Origin: Pontibacter pamirensis
GTDB taxonomy: Bacteria; Bacteroidota; Bacteroidia; Cytophagales; Hymenobacteraceae
Assembly (NCBI RefSeq): GCF_010015475.1
Contig: NZ_SSNI01000012.1
Coordinates: 62,001-126,000 of the forward strand
Direction of reading: 5' to 3'
DNA: 64,000 nt
A model generated the notes under the pieces. The model was not told the origin of the DNA. It searched no databases and saw only the letters and a program-made list of their open reading frames with translations. A program made the translations under genes and the position numbers. Positions 52,323 to 62,047 of the stretch are shown one piece after another; positions within the stretch are counted from its first letter, which is position 1; each line of letters opens with the position of its first letter.

Positions 52323-52682
52323 GTGCATAATTTTAAGGAGTTGATTATTTGGAAGGAGGCAATGGGGCTGGCGAAGTCTGTTTACCAAACTACTTCCTCG
52401 TTTCCGGCAAATGAAAAATATGGTCTTACATCTCAGGTTAACAGGTCAGTTGTGTCTATACCTTCAAACATTGCTGAAGGAGCAGGAAGAGGTTCTGACA
52501 AAGAGTTTAATCAATTTTTAAATATTGCTTTAGGCTCTGCCTTCGAGCTTGAAACGCAGTTGCTCTTAGCTCAGTCATTTGGGTTTATTGAAGAGAATAG
52601 GCTAAATGCCCTATTGGAACAGCTTCGCAAGATTCAGAGAATGATTGACGGGTTTAAGAAAAAATTAACTAAGCGAGAGTAG
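52323..52682 (+). CDS. Four-helix-bundle protein (23S rRNA intervening-sequence protein family)
   Basis: A 119-residue protein of the S23/IVP four-helix-bundle family. The hallmarks are FKELIIWKEAMGLAKSVY, the central LTSQVNRSVVSIPSNIAEGAGR and an ELETQLLLAQSFGFI helix. The start is a GTG at 52323. These genes occur inside 23S rRNA intervening sequences and also scattered in Bacteroidota genomes. The structural fold is shared with the Avd protein of diversity-generating retroelements. Here it sits inside a beta-oxidation operon between inverted repeat arms, implying insertion. Molecular function is unknown. Confidence 0.9.
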   Translation: MHNFKELIIWKEAMGLAKSVYQTTSSFPANEKYGLTSQVNRSVVSIPSNIAEGAGRGSDKEFNQFLNIALGSAFELETQLLLAQSFGFIEENRLNALLEQLRKIQRMIDGFKKKLTKRE

Positions 52683-52686
52683 GAGC

Positions 52687-52720
52687 AAGTCTTGTGTCTT
52701 GTGTCTTATGTCTTGTGTCC
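52687..52720 (-). repeat. Right heptamer-repeat arm flanking the four-helix-bundle gene
   Basis: On the minus strand this reads as GACACAA-type heptamers followed by GACTT, the same register as the left arm. With the left arm it makes an inverted pair enclosing a cassette of about 435 bp. The next gene starts 23 bp beyond. Confidence 0.85.
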
Positions 52721-52742
52721 AAAAAACATAAAAGATAAGAAA

Positions 52743-54542
52743 ATGGCAAATACAACAGAAAACAAATCCGCTGTCATACAGGGCGGCGAATTCCTGATAA
52801 AGGAAACCAATCCGCAGGATGTGTTCATTCCTGCCGAGTTTAATGAAGAGCAGGAGATGATGGCGCAGACCTGCCGCGACTTTGTGCGTGAGCAGGTGTG
52901 GCCGCTGCTGGAGCGACTCGATAACCACGAGGAAGGGCTGATGGAGAACCTGATGAAGAAAGCAGGTGAACTGGGGCTATTCGCTGTATCTATTCCGGAG
53001 CAGTACGGCGGCCTGAACATGGACTTCAATACAGCCCTGCTGGTAACAGAGTCTGTAGGAGGAGGGCATTCTTTCCCGGTGGCTTTCGCGGCACACACCG
53101 GTATCGGTACACTTCCGATACTGTACTTCGGTACGGAAGAGCAGAAGCAGAAGTATGTACCGAAGTTGGTGAGCGGCGAGTGGACTTCAGCTTATTGCCT
53201 GACAGAGCCTGGCTCTGGCTCTGACGCACTGGCGGCTAAAACCAAGGCTGTACTGAACGAGGCCGGCACCCATTATATCCTGAACGGCCAGAAAATGTGG
53301 ATCACTAACGCCGGCTTTGCCGATGTGTTTGTGGTGTTTGCGCAGATTGACGGCGATAAGTTTACTGGCTTTATTGTGGAGCGCGGCTACAAAGGCGTGA
53401 GCTTGGGTAACGAGGAGCACAAGATGGGTATTAAAGGTTCTTCTACGCGGCAGGTATTCTTCGAGGACTGCGAGGTTCCGAAAGGGAACGTGCTGGGCGA
53501 AATTGGGAAAGGCCACCTAATTGCTTTCAACATCCTGAACATAGGCCGTATTAAGCTATGCGCTGCTACACTTGGTGCTTCCAAGCATGTGGCGGACCTG
53601 TCGGTGAAGTACGCCAATGAACGCCACCAGTTTAAACTGCCAATCTCTAAATTCGGAGCTATCAAGTATAAACTAGCTGAGCAGGCTATCCGCATCTATG
53701 CAGTGGAGTCTGCCCTTTACCGTTGTGGTATGGACATTTACCGCAAAGAGCAGGAGCTGATGGCCGGTGGTGCAGACGAGAACGAAGCACTGTTGGGGGC
53801 TGCCCGTGAATTTGCCGTGGAGTGTGCCATGCTGAAAGTAGAAGGCTCTGAGGTGCTGGATTACGTGGTAGACGAAGGTGTGCAGATATACGGTGGCTAT
53901 GGCTTCTCAGCTGATTACCCAATGGACCGTGCTTACCGCGACTCCCGTATCAACCGCATCTTTGAGGGCACGAACGAAATCAACCGCATGCTGACAGTAG
54001 ACATGATCCTGAAGAAAGCCATGAAAGGCGAGCTGGATTTGATGGGCCCTGCGCAGGCAGTGCAGCAGGAGTTGATGGCGATACCGGATTTTGGTGCGGA
54101 AGAAGAGCAAGGCCTGTTCACCGCAGAGCACAAAGCTATCCGCAACCTCAAGAAAGCCATTTTACTAACAGCCGGTACGGCAGTGCAGAAATACATGAAC
54201 TCACTGGCAAAAGAGCAGGAAGTGCTGATGAATATTGCGGATATGGCCATCAAGACTTATGTGGCAGAATCAACGCTGTTGCGGGTAGAGAAGCTGGTGA
54301 GCCAAAAAGGAGAAGAAGCTGCTGCCAATAAAATTGATATTGTGCGTGTGGTGGTAAACGATGCCGTTGACACTACTTTTAAGGCAGGTAAAGAAGCCAT
54401 TGCCGCTATGGCAGAAGGAGACGAGCAGCGCCTGTTGTTCATGGGGTTGAAGCGTTTCACCAAAAGAGACCTTTATAACACCAAAGAAGCCCGTCGCCGC
54501 ATCGCTGCCGCTATGATAGAGGCAAATGAATTTGTTTATTAA
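52743..54542 (+). CDS. Acyl-CoA dehydrogenase
   Basis: A 599-residue FAD enzyme catalysing the first beta-oxidation step. It shows YCLTEPGSGSDALAAKT, WITNAGFADVF, and YGGYGFSADYPMDRAYRDSRINRIFEGTNEI, with the catalytic Glu of EGTNE-type enzymes. A C-terminal helical extension (about 430-599) makes it the long VLCAD/ACAD9-like form. The ATG at 52743 is chosen over an upstream ATG (52692) that lies inside the repeat arm. It ends the operon with a terminator. Confidence 0.95.
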   Translation: MANTTENKSAVIQGGEFLIKETNPQDVFIPAEFNEEQEMMAQTCRDFVREQVWPLLERLDNHEEGLMENLMKKAGELGLFAVSIPEQYGGLNMDFNTALLVTESVGGGHSFPVAFAAHTGIGTLPILYFGTEEQKQKYVPKLVSGEWTSAYCLTEPGSGSDALAAKTKAVLNEAGTHYILNGQKMWITNAGFADVFVVFAQIDGDKFTGFIVERGYKGVSLGNEEHKMGIKGSSTRQVFFEDCEVPKGNVLGEIGKGHLIAFNILNIGRIKLCAATLGASKHVADLSVKYANERHQFKLPISKFGAIKYKLAEQAIRIYAVESALYRCGMDIYRKEQELMAGGADENEALLGAAREFAVECAMLKVEGSEVLDYVVDEGVQIYGGYGFSADYPMDRAYRDSRINRIFEGTNEINRMLTVDMILKKAMKGELDLMGPAQAVQQELMAIPDFGAEEEQGLFTAEHKAIRNLKKAILLTAGTAVQKYMNSLAKEQEVLMNIADMAIKTYVAESTLLRVEKLVSQKGEEAAANKIDIVRVVVNDAVDTTFKAGKEAIAAMAEGDEQRLLFMGLKRFTKRDLYNTKEARRRIAAAMIEANEFVY

Positions 54543-54562
54543 TCTTAACCATTTATAGTTGG

Positions 54563-54600
54563 AAAGGCTATCACCGTTGGTGGTAGCCTTTTTATTTTTT
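54563..54600 (+). terminator. Terminator after the acyl-CoA dehydrogenase
   Basis: AAAGGCTATCACC (54563-54575) pairs with GGTGGTAGCCTTT (54579-54591) with one G-U pair and a 3-nt loop, followed by a T-rich tail. Confidence 0.9.
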
Positions 54601-54716
54601 ATGGTATAATTAGGGTGTTTTGCTATAAAAGCACTAAATTTTTTTCTGATATTTGAGATCTGGAAGTTTAACTACCGTACTGGATGGATAAGCACTCTAA
54701 GCATTGAAAAGAAGCT

Positions 54717-55472
54717 ATGAATGTAACATGTTTAATTCCCTTTTATAACGAGAGGGAGCGCATTGCGCATGTGCTGAAAGTAATCACACAGATTCGCCAG
54801 ATTGGGCAGATTCTGTGTGTAGATGATGGGTCAACGGATGGTACAGCAGCTTATGTTAAAGCTAACTGGCCGCAGGTACAGGTGGTGCAGTTGCAGCAGA
54901 ATCAGGGCAAGGCTGCTGCTATAAAGTATGCTTTAAAGTTTGTGAAGCATGAGCTGATTCTGATGATGGATGCAGACTTGCAGGAACTCAGAATAGAGGA
55001 AATTGAGGCTGCCATTGAAGCCTATCATACGGAATCGGTTATCGACATGATTATACTGCGCCGCATCAATTCCCCCTGGTTTGTGCGCTGGTACCGCAGC
55101 GATATCTTGCTGTCTGGTGAGCGCCTCATCAAAAAAGCCGATTTAGAGCAGGTAATGAAACTGCAGGTGCACCGGTACCAGTTAGAGGTAGGTATAAATC
55201 GCTATATGTTGCACCACAAGAAGGTGGTGCGCTGGATGCCCTGGTCTGCCATGAACACCTATAAAGTGGACAAACTGGGTGTGCTGGATGGCTCTAAAAA
55301 GGAATTTAAAATGTATGTGGAGATTGTTTCTTTTGTGGGGTTCTCACACATGATGCTGCAACTGGCTTCTTTTACTAAAAAAATTCACCAAAAGCAGCAC
55401 GTGAGCAATCCAGTTGAATCTCAATCGCCTTATGAACCAGACTTCCGGGACATAAAAACCTACTTTAGCTGA
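54717..55472 (+). CDS. Family 2 glycosyltransferase
   Basis: A 251-residue GT-A fold enzyme: start VTCLIPFYNERERI, the nucleotide-binding ILCVDDGSTDGTAA, NQGKAAAIKYALK and the metal-binding ILMMDADLQEL (DxD). It resembles dolichyl-phosphate-mannose-synthase-like GT2 proteins without membrane helices. Acceptor and sugar are unknown. Its 3' end overlaps the convergent exported-protein gene by 13 bp. Confidence 0.88.
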   Translation: MNVTCLIPFYNERERIAHVLKVITQIRQIGQILCVDDGSTDGTAAYVKANWPQVQVVQLQQNQGKAAAIKYALKFVKHELILMMDADLQELRIEEIEAAIEAYHTESVIDMIILRRINSPWFVRWYRSDILLSGERLIKKADLEQVMKLQVHRYQLEVGINRYMLHHKKVVRWMPWSAMNTYKVDKLGVLDGSKKEFKMYVEIVSFVGFSHMMLQLASFTKKIHQKQHVSNPVESQSPYEPDFRDIKTYFS

Positions 55473-56926
55473 ATTTTGCTTAGTCTTAACTCATCTGCCT
55501 TTCGGCTTGGCCGCGCTACTGCTATAATATTCTTTTCGCTGAGCCAGGCAGTGAAATCTTTTACATAAGCCAGATCTTTGTCATTGGCAATATTCAATCC
55601 AACAGCTTTCGGCGCACTGGCTTCTCCTGAGTTGGCATCTACCTGGCGCAAGTACAAGTCATGCTTTCCTTTAAGCTCTTCCAGTGTGAGCAAGTGCAGC
55701 GTATTGCCGCTGAGGTAAGCATTGTACGAGATGCTTGAGAAAGCTTCGTCAGCAGGTGCTTGCTGGTGCTTCATCAGTACAGAATTCCAGTCCTTGTTCA
55801 TGTACTCGTCATATGTGAACAGGTGTAGTTCTTTGGCAAAGTAAGGGGCATCTTTTCCTCCCGCTGTATACTTCTTTTCGGCCATTACAATAAGCTGCTG
55901 CTCAGGTGTCAGGAATAAGTCTGAGAGATAAATATCCTCAAGTTGTCCTGTTTTGCCGCCGCTGCTCTTGTCCAAGGCGTTTACCTGTGAGATATAGTCC
56001 GGGGTAAATCTGAACTCCTCTGCAAATATCATGTCCTCCGCCTCAAAGTCAAATTTCACTGTTTTCAGGCTATAGTAACGGCCGCTGGGTTCCTCAGCCG
56101 TCATCACGGCACCGTAAAGCGTACCATTGTGCATCAGCTCAAACTTAGAGTCCAGGATGTATACTGTTGTTCCGCTGAAAACACCACCCACCAGCACCGA
56201 CATCACCCGAACTTCTTCGCTGCCCGGGGTATACAGCCGCGAGGTCAGGCGTTTCATGTTGTCAGAAATCAGGCTGATGTATTGCTGTCCGCTGTTGCTT
56301 ACCTGCACGTCTGCTGAGAGTATGTTATAAGTGTCCTGCAGGTTGTAGCTTGTGTAATCGATTTTCTGAAGCTTGCCATCATACAACGTACCACTGATAT
56401 CCTGTATCTGATGGCTGCTGTTGGTATAGTAGCGGTAGGCCAGCAGTTTAGTGGCATCTTCAGAGATAGATACACTTGCCCGGCGACTTTTGACTGATGC
56501 CTCCAGCAACAAGACACTTTCCTGCTTTTTGCCTGTGCGCAGGTCAACGCGATGGCCGTAGAGCTGTTGCTGCCCCTGGTCATTGTCTGCACGGTGTGTT
56601 ACCACGATAGCAGCCTCCTGGTTCGCTGCAAAGGCTTCCAGCGTCTCCGTGCCTGCCAGTTTTACCTCTGCAGTCCACTGCTTTTTCAATTTATCGCTAT
56701 ATTTTTCTACTGTGTAGGCATCTGCTGAACTTCGGCTCAGAACAACAAACTCATCGTTGCCTACAGCTATAGTTTTGTGGGGAACGCGTTGGCTGTAGCG
56801 TGCCTTACTCTCGTCAGGCATATAGGAAAAGGCTACAGATGCTTTTCTGTTAAATTGGGCATATGTTGCCGCAGGTTGCCAAAGAAAGCTCAGGAACAGA
56901 AGCGGAAGTATGAAAATCTTTTTCAC
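55460..56926 (-). CDS. Exported hypothetical protein, beta-propeller-like
   Basis: A 488-residue protein with a signal peptide (about 1-23, TYAQ). The mature part consists of repeated blade-like strands with kinase-free, WD-less patterns (for example NDEFVVLSRSSADAYTVEKYSD and GRYYSLKTVKFDFEAEDMIFAEEF), suggesting a beta-propeller. I do not recognise a named domain and there is no T9SS C-terminal sorting domain. It is monocistronic, as far as spacing shows. Confidence 0.7.
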   Translation of the reverse strand: MKKIFILPLLFLSFLWQPAATYAQFNRKASVAFSYMPDESKARYSQRVPHKTIAVGNDEFVVLSRSSADAYTVEKYSDKLKKQWTAEVKLAGTETLEAFAANQEAAIVVTHRADNDQGQQQLYGHRVDLRTGKKQESVLLLEASVKSRRASVSISEDATKLLAYRYYTNSSHQIQDISGTLYDGKLQKIDYTSYNLQDTYNILSADVQVSNSGQQYISLISDNMKRLTSRLYTPGSEEVRVMSVLVGGVFSGTTVYILDSKFELMHNGTLYGAVMTAEEPSGRYYSLKTVKFDFEAEDMIFAEEFRFTPDYISQVNALDKSSGGKTGQLEDIYLSDLFLTPEQQLIVMAEKKYTAGGKDAPYFAKELHLFTYDEYMNKDWNSVLMKHQQAPADEAFSSISYNAYLSGNTLHLLTLEELKGKHDLYLRQVDANSGEASAPKAVGLNIANDKDLAYVKDFTAWLSEKNIIAVARPSRKADELRLSKIQLK

Positions 56927-57154
56927 AGGTAAATAAGGGGTGAATTTAATTCTGAGTAAAGAACAGCTACCAATATACCAAAAAACCTATTGTTTCTCGT
57001 GGAACGATACAATTCGTGCGCCTTTATAACGCCTCTTCGGGAAATAAAGGTATAAACGAAAACATAGTTTCTGCACTATATGCCGTGTTATATTGAATAC
57101 TATATGTAATTGCTTTCCGGAGTATACCATGCCTGCCTGAGATTCTGGCAAGCC

Positions 57155-59254
57155 TTAACTGATACGGCTCCAGTTGACAGTGTTAGCACTAAGCGATTGT
57201 ATGTGCTGCCGTATATTATGGTTTTGTGATTGTTCCAGTAGTGGGTCGGCCTCCAGCACGCGCTGCGCCGCCGCCCGCGCCTCCTGCAGAATGGGCGCAT
57301 CCTTGGCTAAATCGGAGATGAGCAGGTCCAGCACGCCGCTTTGCTGCGTACCCATCAAATCGCCAGGACCGCGTAGCTTCAGGTCGATATCGGCAATCTC
57401 AAAGCCGTTATTAGTGCGCACCATAGTCTCAAGGCGGGTTTTGCTGTCTTTACTGAGCTTATAGCCCGTCATCAGAATACAATAACTCTGCTCGGCACCA
57501 CGGCCCACACGTCCCCGCAGCTGGTGCAGCTGTGATAAGCCAAAACGCTCAGCACTCTCAATCACCATAACAGAAGCATTCGGCACGTTTACGCCTACCT
57601 CAATTACCGTAGTCGCCACCATAATGTGCGTTTCGTGCTTTACGAATTGCTTCATCTCGTAGTCTTTGTCCTGCGCCTTCATCTTGCCGTGCACCATGCT
57701 CACTTTATACTCAGGGAAAGCCCGCTTCACGCTTTCGTAACCATCCATCAGGTCCTTGTAGTTCTCCATCTGCTCCGACTCTTCAATGAGCGGGTACACG
57801 ATGTATATCTGCCTGCCCAGTTTAATCTGCTCCCGGATGAACTGGAACACGCGCAGCCGGTGCGAATCAAAGCGGTGTACGGTCACAATCTCTTTCCGGC
57901 CTGCAGGCAGCTCGTCTATTACTGACACATCCAGGTCGCCATACAAGGTCATTGCCAGCGTGCGTGGTATGGGCGTGGCCGTCATCACAAGCACGTGCGG
58001 GATAATGCGCGGGTTCTTGCGCCACAGCTTAGAGCGCTGCTCCACGCCAAAGCGGTGTTGCTCATCCACAATGCAAAGGCCCAGGTTTTGAAACTGCACC
58101 ACATCCTCCAGCAGGGCATGCGTACCCACAATCATCTTCATGTCGCCAGCCCGCAGTTGCTCGTGCAGCACCTTTCTGTCTTTCGCTTTCGAGGAGCCCG
58201 TTAGCTTGCCTAGGTTTATACCCAGGCTGTCGGCATAGGCTTTCAGGCCCACATAGTGTTGGTCTGCCAGAATCTCTGTAGGCGCCATCAGCACCGACTG
58301 TGCGCCGTTGTCTGCCGCAATCAGCATGGTGATAAAGGCCACAATGGTTTTGCCGGAGCCCACATCTCCCTGCAGCAGGCGGTTCATCTGTTTGCCAGCG
58401 GTCAGGTCTTTGTAAATTTCTTTCACCACCCGCTTCTGGGCATTGGTCAGGTCGAAGGTGAGGTGATTTTTGTAGAACTCGGTGAGCGTAGGCACCTGGT
58501 TAAACACCTGCCCCTTCAAGTCAGCTTTGCGTACGAGCTTATGCCGGAACAGGCGCAGCTGTATGTAAAAAAGCTCCTCGAACTTAAGCCGGAAGGTGGC
58601 CGCCTTATACTTCTCCGCTGATTCCGGAAAGTGAATGTTAAGCAGCGCGTTTCGCTTGTCCATCAGCCGGTAATGGTCAATCAAGTCCGGTGACAGTGAT
58701 TCCTGCACGTTAGGCAGCGCCACCTTCAATAGCATCTCCATCATTTTACTGATGACTTTGCTGTCGATGCGGTGGGCTTTCAGCTTTTCGGTGGTATGGT
58801 ATACGGGCTGTAGAAAGGAGGTGGTTTGCTTCTCCTCGCTCAGTTCCTCCAGTTCCGGGTGGGCCATGTTAAACCTGCCGTTGAACTCGGTTGGCTTGCC
58901 AAATACGATGTAATCAGTGTGGTTCTTCAGCGTTTTCTGCATCCACTTCACGCCCTTAAACCACACCAGCTCCATCTGGTTCCCATCCTCATCCACCAAG
59001 GTTGCCGCCAGGCGTTGCTTTCGTCCTTCCCCAAGCAGTTCCTTGCCCCGCACGCGGCCGCGCACCTGCACGTATGGCAGGCTTTCGTCCAGTTCAGCAA
59101 TCTTGTAAAATTGTGTGCGGTCGAGGTAGCGGAAAGGGTAGTGCTGTATGAGATCACCATAGGTAAAGATCTGCAGCTCTTTTTGCAGCAGCTCCGCCCG
59201 CATTGGCCCCACGCCCTTCAGGAATTCAATCTTAGTATGGAAGAAGTTGTTCAA
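57155..59254 (-). CDS. recG: ATP-dependent DNA helicase RecG
   Basis: RecG remodels stalled forks and Holliday junctions. The 699-residue protein has an N-terminal wedge/OB domain (about 55-175, including VQVRGRVRGKELLGEGRKQRLAAT), Walker A LLQGDVGSGKTIVAF, the DExH-type box IVDEQHRFGV, TATPIPRTLAMTLYGDLD and the C-terminal QLHQLRGRVGRG. Length is standard. Confidence 0.97.
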   Translation of the reverse strand: MNNFFHTKIEFLKGVGPMRAELLQKELQIFTYGDLIQHYPFRYLDRTQFYKIAELDESLPYVQVRGRVRGKELLGEGRKQRLAATLVDEDGNQMELVWFKGVKWMQKTLKNHTDYIVFGKPTEFNGRFNMAHPELEELSEEKQTTSFLQPVYHTTEKLKAHRIDSKVISKMMEMLLKVALPNVQESLSPDLIDHYRLMDKRNALLNIHFPESAEKYKAATFRLKFEELFYIQLRLFRHKLVRKADLKGQVFNQVPTLTEFYKNHLTFDLTNAQKRVVKEIYKDLTAGKQMNRLLQGDVGSGKTIVAFITMLIAADNGAQSVLMAPTEILADQHYVGLKAYADSLGINLGKLTGSSKAKDRKVLHEQLRAGDMKMIVGTHALLEDVVQFQNLGLCIVDEQHRFGVEQRSKLWRKNPRIIPHVLVMTATPIPRTLAMTLYGDLDVSVIDELPAGRKEIVTVHRFDSHRLRVFQFIREQIKLGRQIYIVYPLIEESEQMENYKDLMDGYESVKRAFPEYKVSMVHGKMKAQDKDYEMKQFVKHETHIMVATTVIEVGVNVPNASVMVIESAERFGLSQLHQLRGRVGRGAEQSYCILMTGYKLSKDSKTRLETMVRTNNGFEIADIDLKLRGPGDLMGTQQSGVLDLLISDLAKDAPILQEARAAAQRVLEADPLLEQSQNHNIRQHIQSLSANTVNWSRIS

Positions 59255-59306
59255 TGCCTCTGGCTGTCTGTGAATTTATGGCAATTTCAGAAAGCAAAAA
59301 TAAGCA

Positions 59307-59341
59307 AAAGCCCCAACAGGTGTAAGTGCTGTCAGGGCTTT
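59307..59341 (-). terminator. Terminator downstream of gldD (minus strand)
   Basis: AAAGCCC (59307-59313) pairs with GGGCTTT (59335-59341), with a second 4-bp stem inside a 2x2 internal loop. On the minus strand it is followed by a T-rich tail. It lies between gldD and recG, both on the minus strand. Confidence 0.7.
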
Positions 59342-59435
59342 ATATCGCTTTACTCATACATATACCTGATGACCTTGCAGCGTGAAAAGGTCATGCCAGT
59401 GTTTTGCTAGCAACAAAGTACCAACTAATAGTAGT

Positions 59436-59471
59436 CGGACACTCGCAGGAGTTGCACACACTGCGAGGTCT
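59436..59471 (-). repeat. REP-like palindrome, copy B
   Basis: Reverse-complement copy of 36782-36817 with four transition differences in 36 bases. The arms CTCGCAG/CTGCGAG are conserved. It lies 8 bp after the gldD stop. Confidence 0.8.
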
Positions 59472-59478
59472 TAAAGCA

Positions 59479-60099
59479 CTACTGCTTCTCCTTCCACTCC
59501 AACGTGTTCAGCAGGTGCACGATGTCTTTTTTGACATACTCGATGATTGGAGCTAACGAGTCGTTCTGTGTGGCGGTGCGGAAATATAGAGCACCGCGCA
59601 GAAAATGGTCTGTGGAGTCAGTCACGTAGAACTGAAACTGGCTGGGCACCTCGCCCTCCAGTTCGAAAATAGATGCTAAATCTCCTGCAGGTGTTTTAAT
59701 CTGGCTTTCCTCAATCGCGTAGGCCTTGATCTGGTGCTTTGCCGTCAGCTTACGAGAATCCTCCATCAGGTCATTCAGCATCTTATCGCTGTCAATACCT
59801 TTGTACGTAAGTTGCACATTGGCTCCCAAGCTTGGATAAATAATGTTTATCCAGTGTGGTTGCGCAATGCCGGATGAATCAGGGCGTATTTTGGCGTGCT
59901 CTGAAAACTCAAAGGTATAAGGGTGCGCTTCCTGCAGCGGCTGATAAGCCGTTTCCGGGAGGTCTATGCGATTAAATCCTTTTGGTTTTGGAGTATACTC
60001 TGCTGTTCCGCAGGCTGCCATGGCCGTTGCCAAGCATGCCCACAAAAGCATCTGTAGATTAGCTGACTTTCTGGTAGTGCTCTTTTTTACTTGCGACAT
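59479..60099 (-). CDS. gldD: Gliding-motility lipoprotein GldD
   Basis: A 206-residue lipoprotein (lipobox MAAC, Cys30). The mature part matches Gld[46 protein letters not shown], and a C-terminal [17 protein letters not shown]. GldD is needed for gliding and type IX secretion in Flavobacterium johnsoniae, but it persists in non-gliding Bacteroidota. It overlaps gldE by 41 nt if the ATG at 60099 is used. An ATG at 60051 would remove the overlap but leaves an uncharged signal. Confidence 0.93.
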   Translation of the reverse strand: MSQVKKSTTRKSANLQMLLWACLATAMAACGTAEYTPKPKGFNRIDLPETAYQPLQEAHPYTFEFSEHAKIRPDSSGIAQPHWINIIYPSLGANVQLTYKGIDSDKMLNDLMEDSRKLTAKHQIKAYAIEESQIKTPAGDLASIFELEGEVPSQFQFYVTDSTDHFLRGALYFRTATQNDSLAPIIEYVKKDIVHLLNTLEWKEKQ

Positions 60100-61429
60100 T
60101 TATCTTAACTCGTTTTACACGCTTAAAGTCCGCCGACTCTACGGTGAAATAAAACTGACCGTAAGAAACTTCCTCGCTTACCCGCGGAATGCGGGAGAAC
60201 AGCGACAGCATCAGCCCGGCAACTGTTTCATTCTCCTCTTTTACCTCGTCAAAAGCATCGAACGGTACTTCTGCTATCTTGCAAAAGTCGTGCAGCGATG
60301 TTTTTCCATCAAAGATAAAAGTATTTTCATCGAGTTGAGAATAGATAATGTCATCGTCGTCGTCATATTCATCGTTGATCTCGCCAACAATCTCCTCCAC
60401 AATATCTTCTAGCGTTAATAAGCCGGAGGTGGCACCGTACTCATTCACCACGATGGCCATGTGCACGTGTTTTGCCTTAAACTCTTGGAACAGGGCAGAA
60501 ATGCGCTTGTTCTCGGGCACAAAGAAAGGCGGCCGCACCAGTTGCTGCCAGTTAAAGTCGGCGTCCTTGTTCAGGTGAGGAAGCAAATCTTTTACATAGA
60601 GGATGCCCTCAATCCTGTCGTTGCTTGTAGTGTAAACCGGAATTCTGGAATAGCCCCACTGCACAATTAAAGGCAGCAGCTCTGGCAGCGTCATACAGCT
60701 GCTAAAGGCATTCATATCAATGCGTGGGCGCATGATCTGCTTTACCGTGATAGAGCCGAAATTTACAACGCCTCGTAGAATCCGTCGCTCTTCCGGTGAT
60801 GTTTCCTCGTTGGTTAAAGCTAAATCCAGGCTTTGGTGTAGGTTCTCAATGGTTTGGTTATAGCCATTTACCATGTAATGTTTATCGAGGTAGCCACTAA
60901 TAAACATCAATAGCGATGTGAATGGCTTAACAGGAGTTTCGAGGCGGTGCAGGATAGAAGCAGTTCTGGTCAAAATACTCAGCCGCCTTTTCTGAACATA
61001 TACCTTCGGAAGCACCTCACCACAAAACACAATGAAAAAAGTGGCAAATAGCATACAGGCAACCATTACACCTGCGGGCAGGGCCATAGTGCCAAACACC
61101 TGCCAGGCAACATACGCGAAAAGCGTAATGATGCTGACATTGATGCCGTTGTTAAGGATAAGGATGGTGGTAAGGAGCTTGCGCGGGTTCTGTAAGAGCT
61201 GGTATACACGCTGCTTTGCAGGCAGTTTGCTGTTTTTGCACTGCTCCAGCTCCTGCTCTGAGAGTGAGAAGAATGCGGCCTCTGCCCCCGAGATGAGGGC
61301 AGAGAGCAGCAGTAATATCAAGCCGGCCAGTATGGCGGCGATGTATTCAAATCTGAGTTGTGTAAGCGAACTTTGTAATAACTGAAGTAAACTATAACTC
61401 AGGGGGTCTCCGGAATCTAAACTGTCCAA
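60059..61429 (-). CDS. gldE: Gliding-motility-associated GldE (CNNM/CBS hemolysin-like)
   Basis: A 456-residue inner-membrane protein. It has a CNNM/DUF21 region with about four transmembrane helices (about 30-55, 90-125, 130-150 and one weaker), then a CBS pair (about 215-340; [11 protein letters not shown] and [25 protein letters not shown]), then a CorC/HlyC domain. The position just before gldD and the acidic DDDDDI stretch fit GldE. It belongs to the ssb-gldE-gldD run. Confidence 0.93.
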   Translation of the reverse strand: MDSLDSGDPLSYSLLQLLQSSLTQLRFEYIAAILAGLILLLLSALISGAEAAFFSLSEQELEQCKNSKLPAKQRVYQLLQNPRKLLTTILILNNGINVSIITLFAYVAWQVFGTMALPAGVMVACMLFATFFIVFCGEVLPKVYVQKRRLSILTRTASILHRLETPVKPFTSLLMFISGYLDKHYMVNGYNQTIENLHQSLDLALTNEETSPEERRILRGVVNFGSITVKQIMRPRIDMNAFSSCMTLPELLPLIVQWGYSRIPVYTTSNDRIEGILYVKDLLPHLNKDADFNWQQLVRPPFFVPENKRISALFQEFKAKHVHMAIVVNEYGATSGLLTLEDIVEEIVGEINDEYDDDDDIIYSQLDENTFIFDGKTSLHDFCKIAEVPFDAFDEVKEENETVAGLMLSLFSRIPRVSEEVSYGQFYFTVESADFKRVKRVKINVASKKEHYQKVS

Positions 61430-61455
61430 GATTTATTCATTTAATGAAACATAGG

Positions 61456-61938
61456 TTAGAACGGCAGGTCGTCCGGCTCGTCGTTCTGGAAAGCCGATGC
61501 TCCGCCGCTGGTGGCTGTTGCGCCACCACTGTAACTGGCACCTGAAGATGAAGCAGAGGACGAAGAGGATTCCTGATAATTGCCTCCACCGCTGCTGCCA
61601 TTGTCGTTTCGGCCACCCAACATGGTCATGTTGTCGGCAACGATCTCGGTGCTGTAGCGCTGGATGCCTTCTTTGTCCTGGTAATTGTTTGTTCTGAGTC
61701 TGCCTTCAATGTACACAGAGTTACCTTTTTTCAGGTATTTCTCGGCCACTTCGGCCAGGCCTCTCCACACAACAATGTTGTGCCATTCTGTTCTTTCCTG
61801 CTTCTGACCGCTTCTATCTTTAAAGCTTTCAGAGGTAGCCATTGGGAAACGGGCGACAGCTACACCGCCTTCTAAGTGACGTACTTCCGGGTCTTTGCCC
61901 AGGTTTCCGATCAAAATCACTTTGTTTACACTTGCCAT
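61456..61938 (-). CDS. ssb: Single-stranded DNA-binding protein
   Basis: A 160-residue SSB. It has an OB fold starting [22 protein letters not shown], with [23 protein letters not shown] and [16 protein letters not shown], a Ser/Gly-rich linker, and the acidic partner-binding tip ending DDLPF. It lies 26 bp upstream of gldE, so co-transcription with gldE-gldD is likely. Confidence 0.97.
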   Translation of the reverse strand: MASVNKVILIGNLGKDPEVRHLEGGVAVARFPMATSESFKDRSGQKQERTEWHNIVVWRGLAEVAEKYLKKGNSVYIEGRLRTNNYQDKEGIQRYSTEIVADNMTMLGGRNDNGSSGGGNYQESSSSSASSSGASYSGGATATSGGASAFQNDEPDDLPF

Positions 61939-62047
61939 GTCTTTTTACGATAATATTTAGTTAAATGGGCTACTCCAGCAACCAAGCTGGAGGCAAAATG
62001 GCTTACTAAAACTGATAATGCTTTTGCCAGTATAATTAGTTTCAGTC

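Noticed and set aside
52323..52682. Avd accessory gene of a diversity-generating retroelement
   Set aside because: The fold is related, but there is no reverse transcriptase, template or variable repeat in the window. The IVP family fits better.
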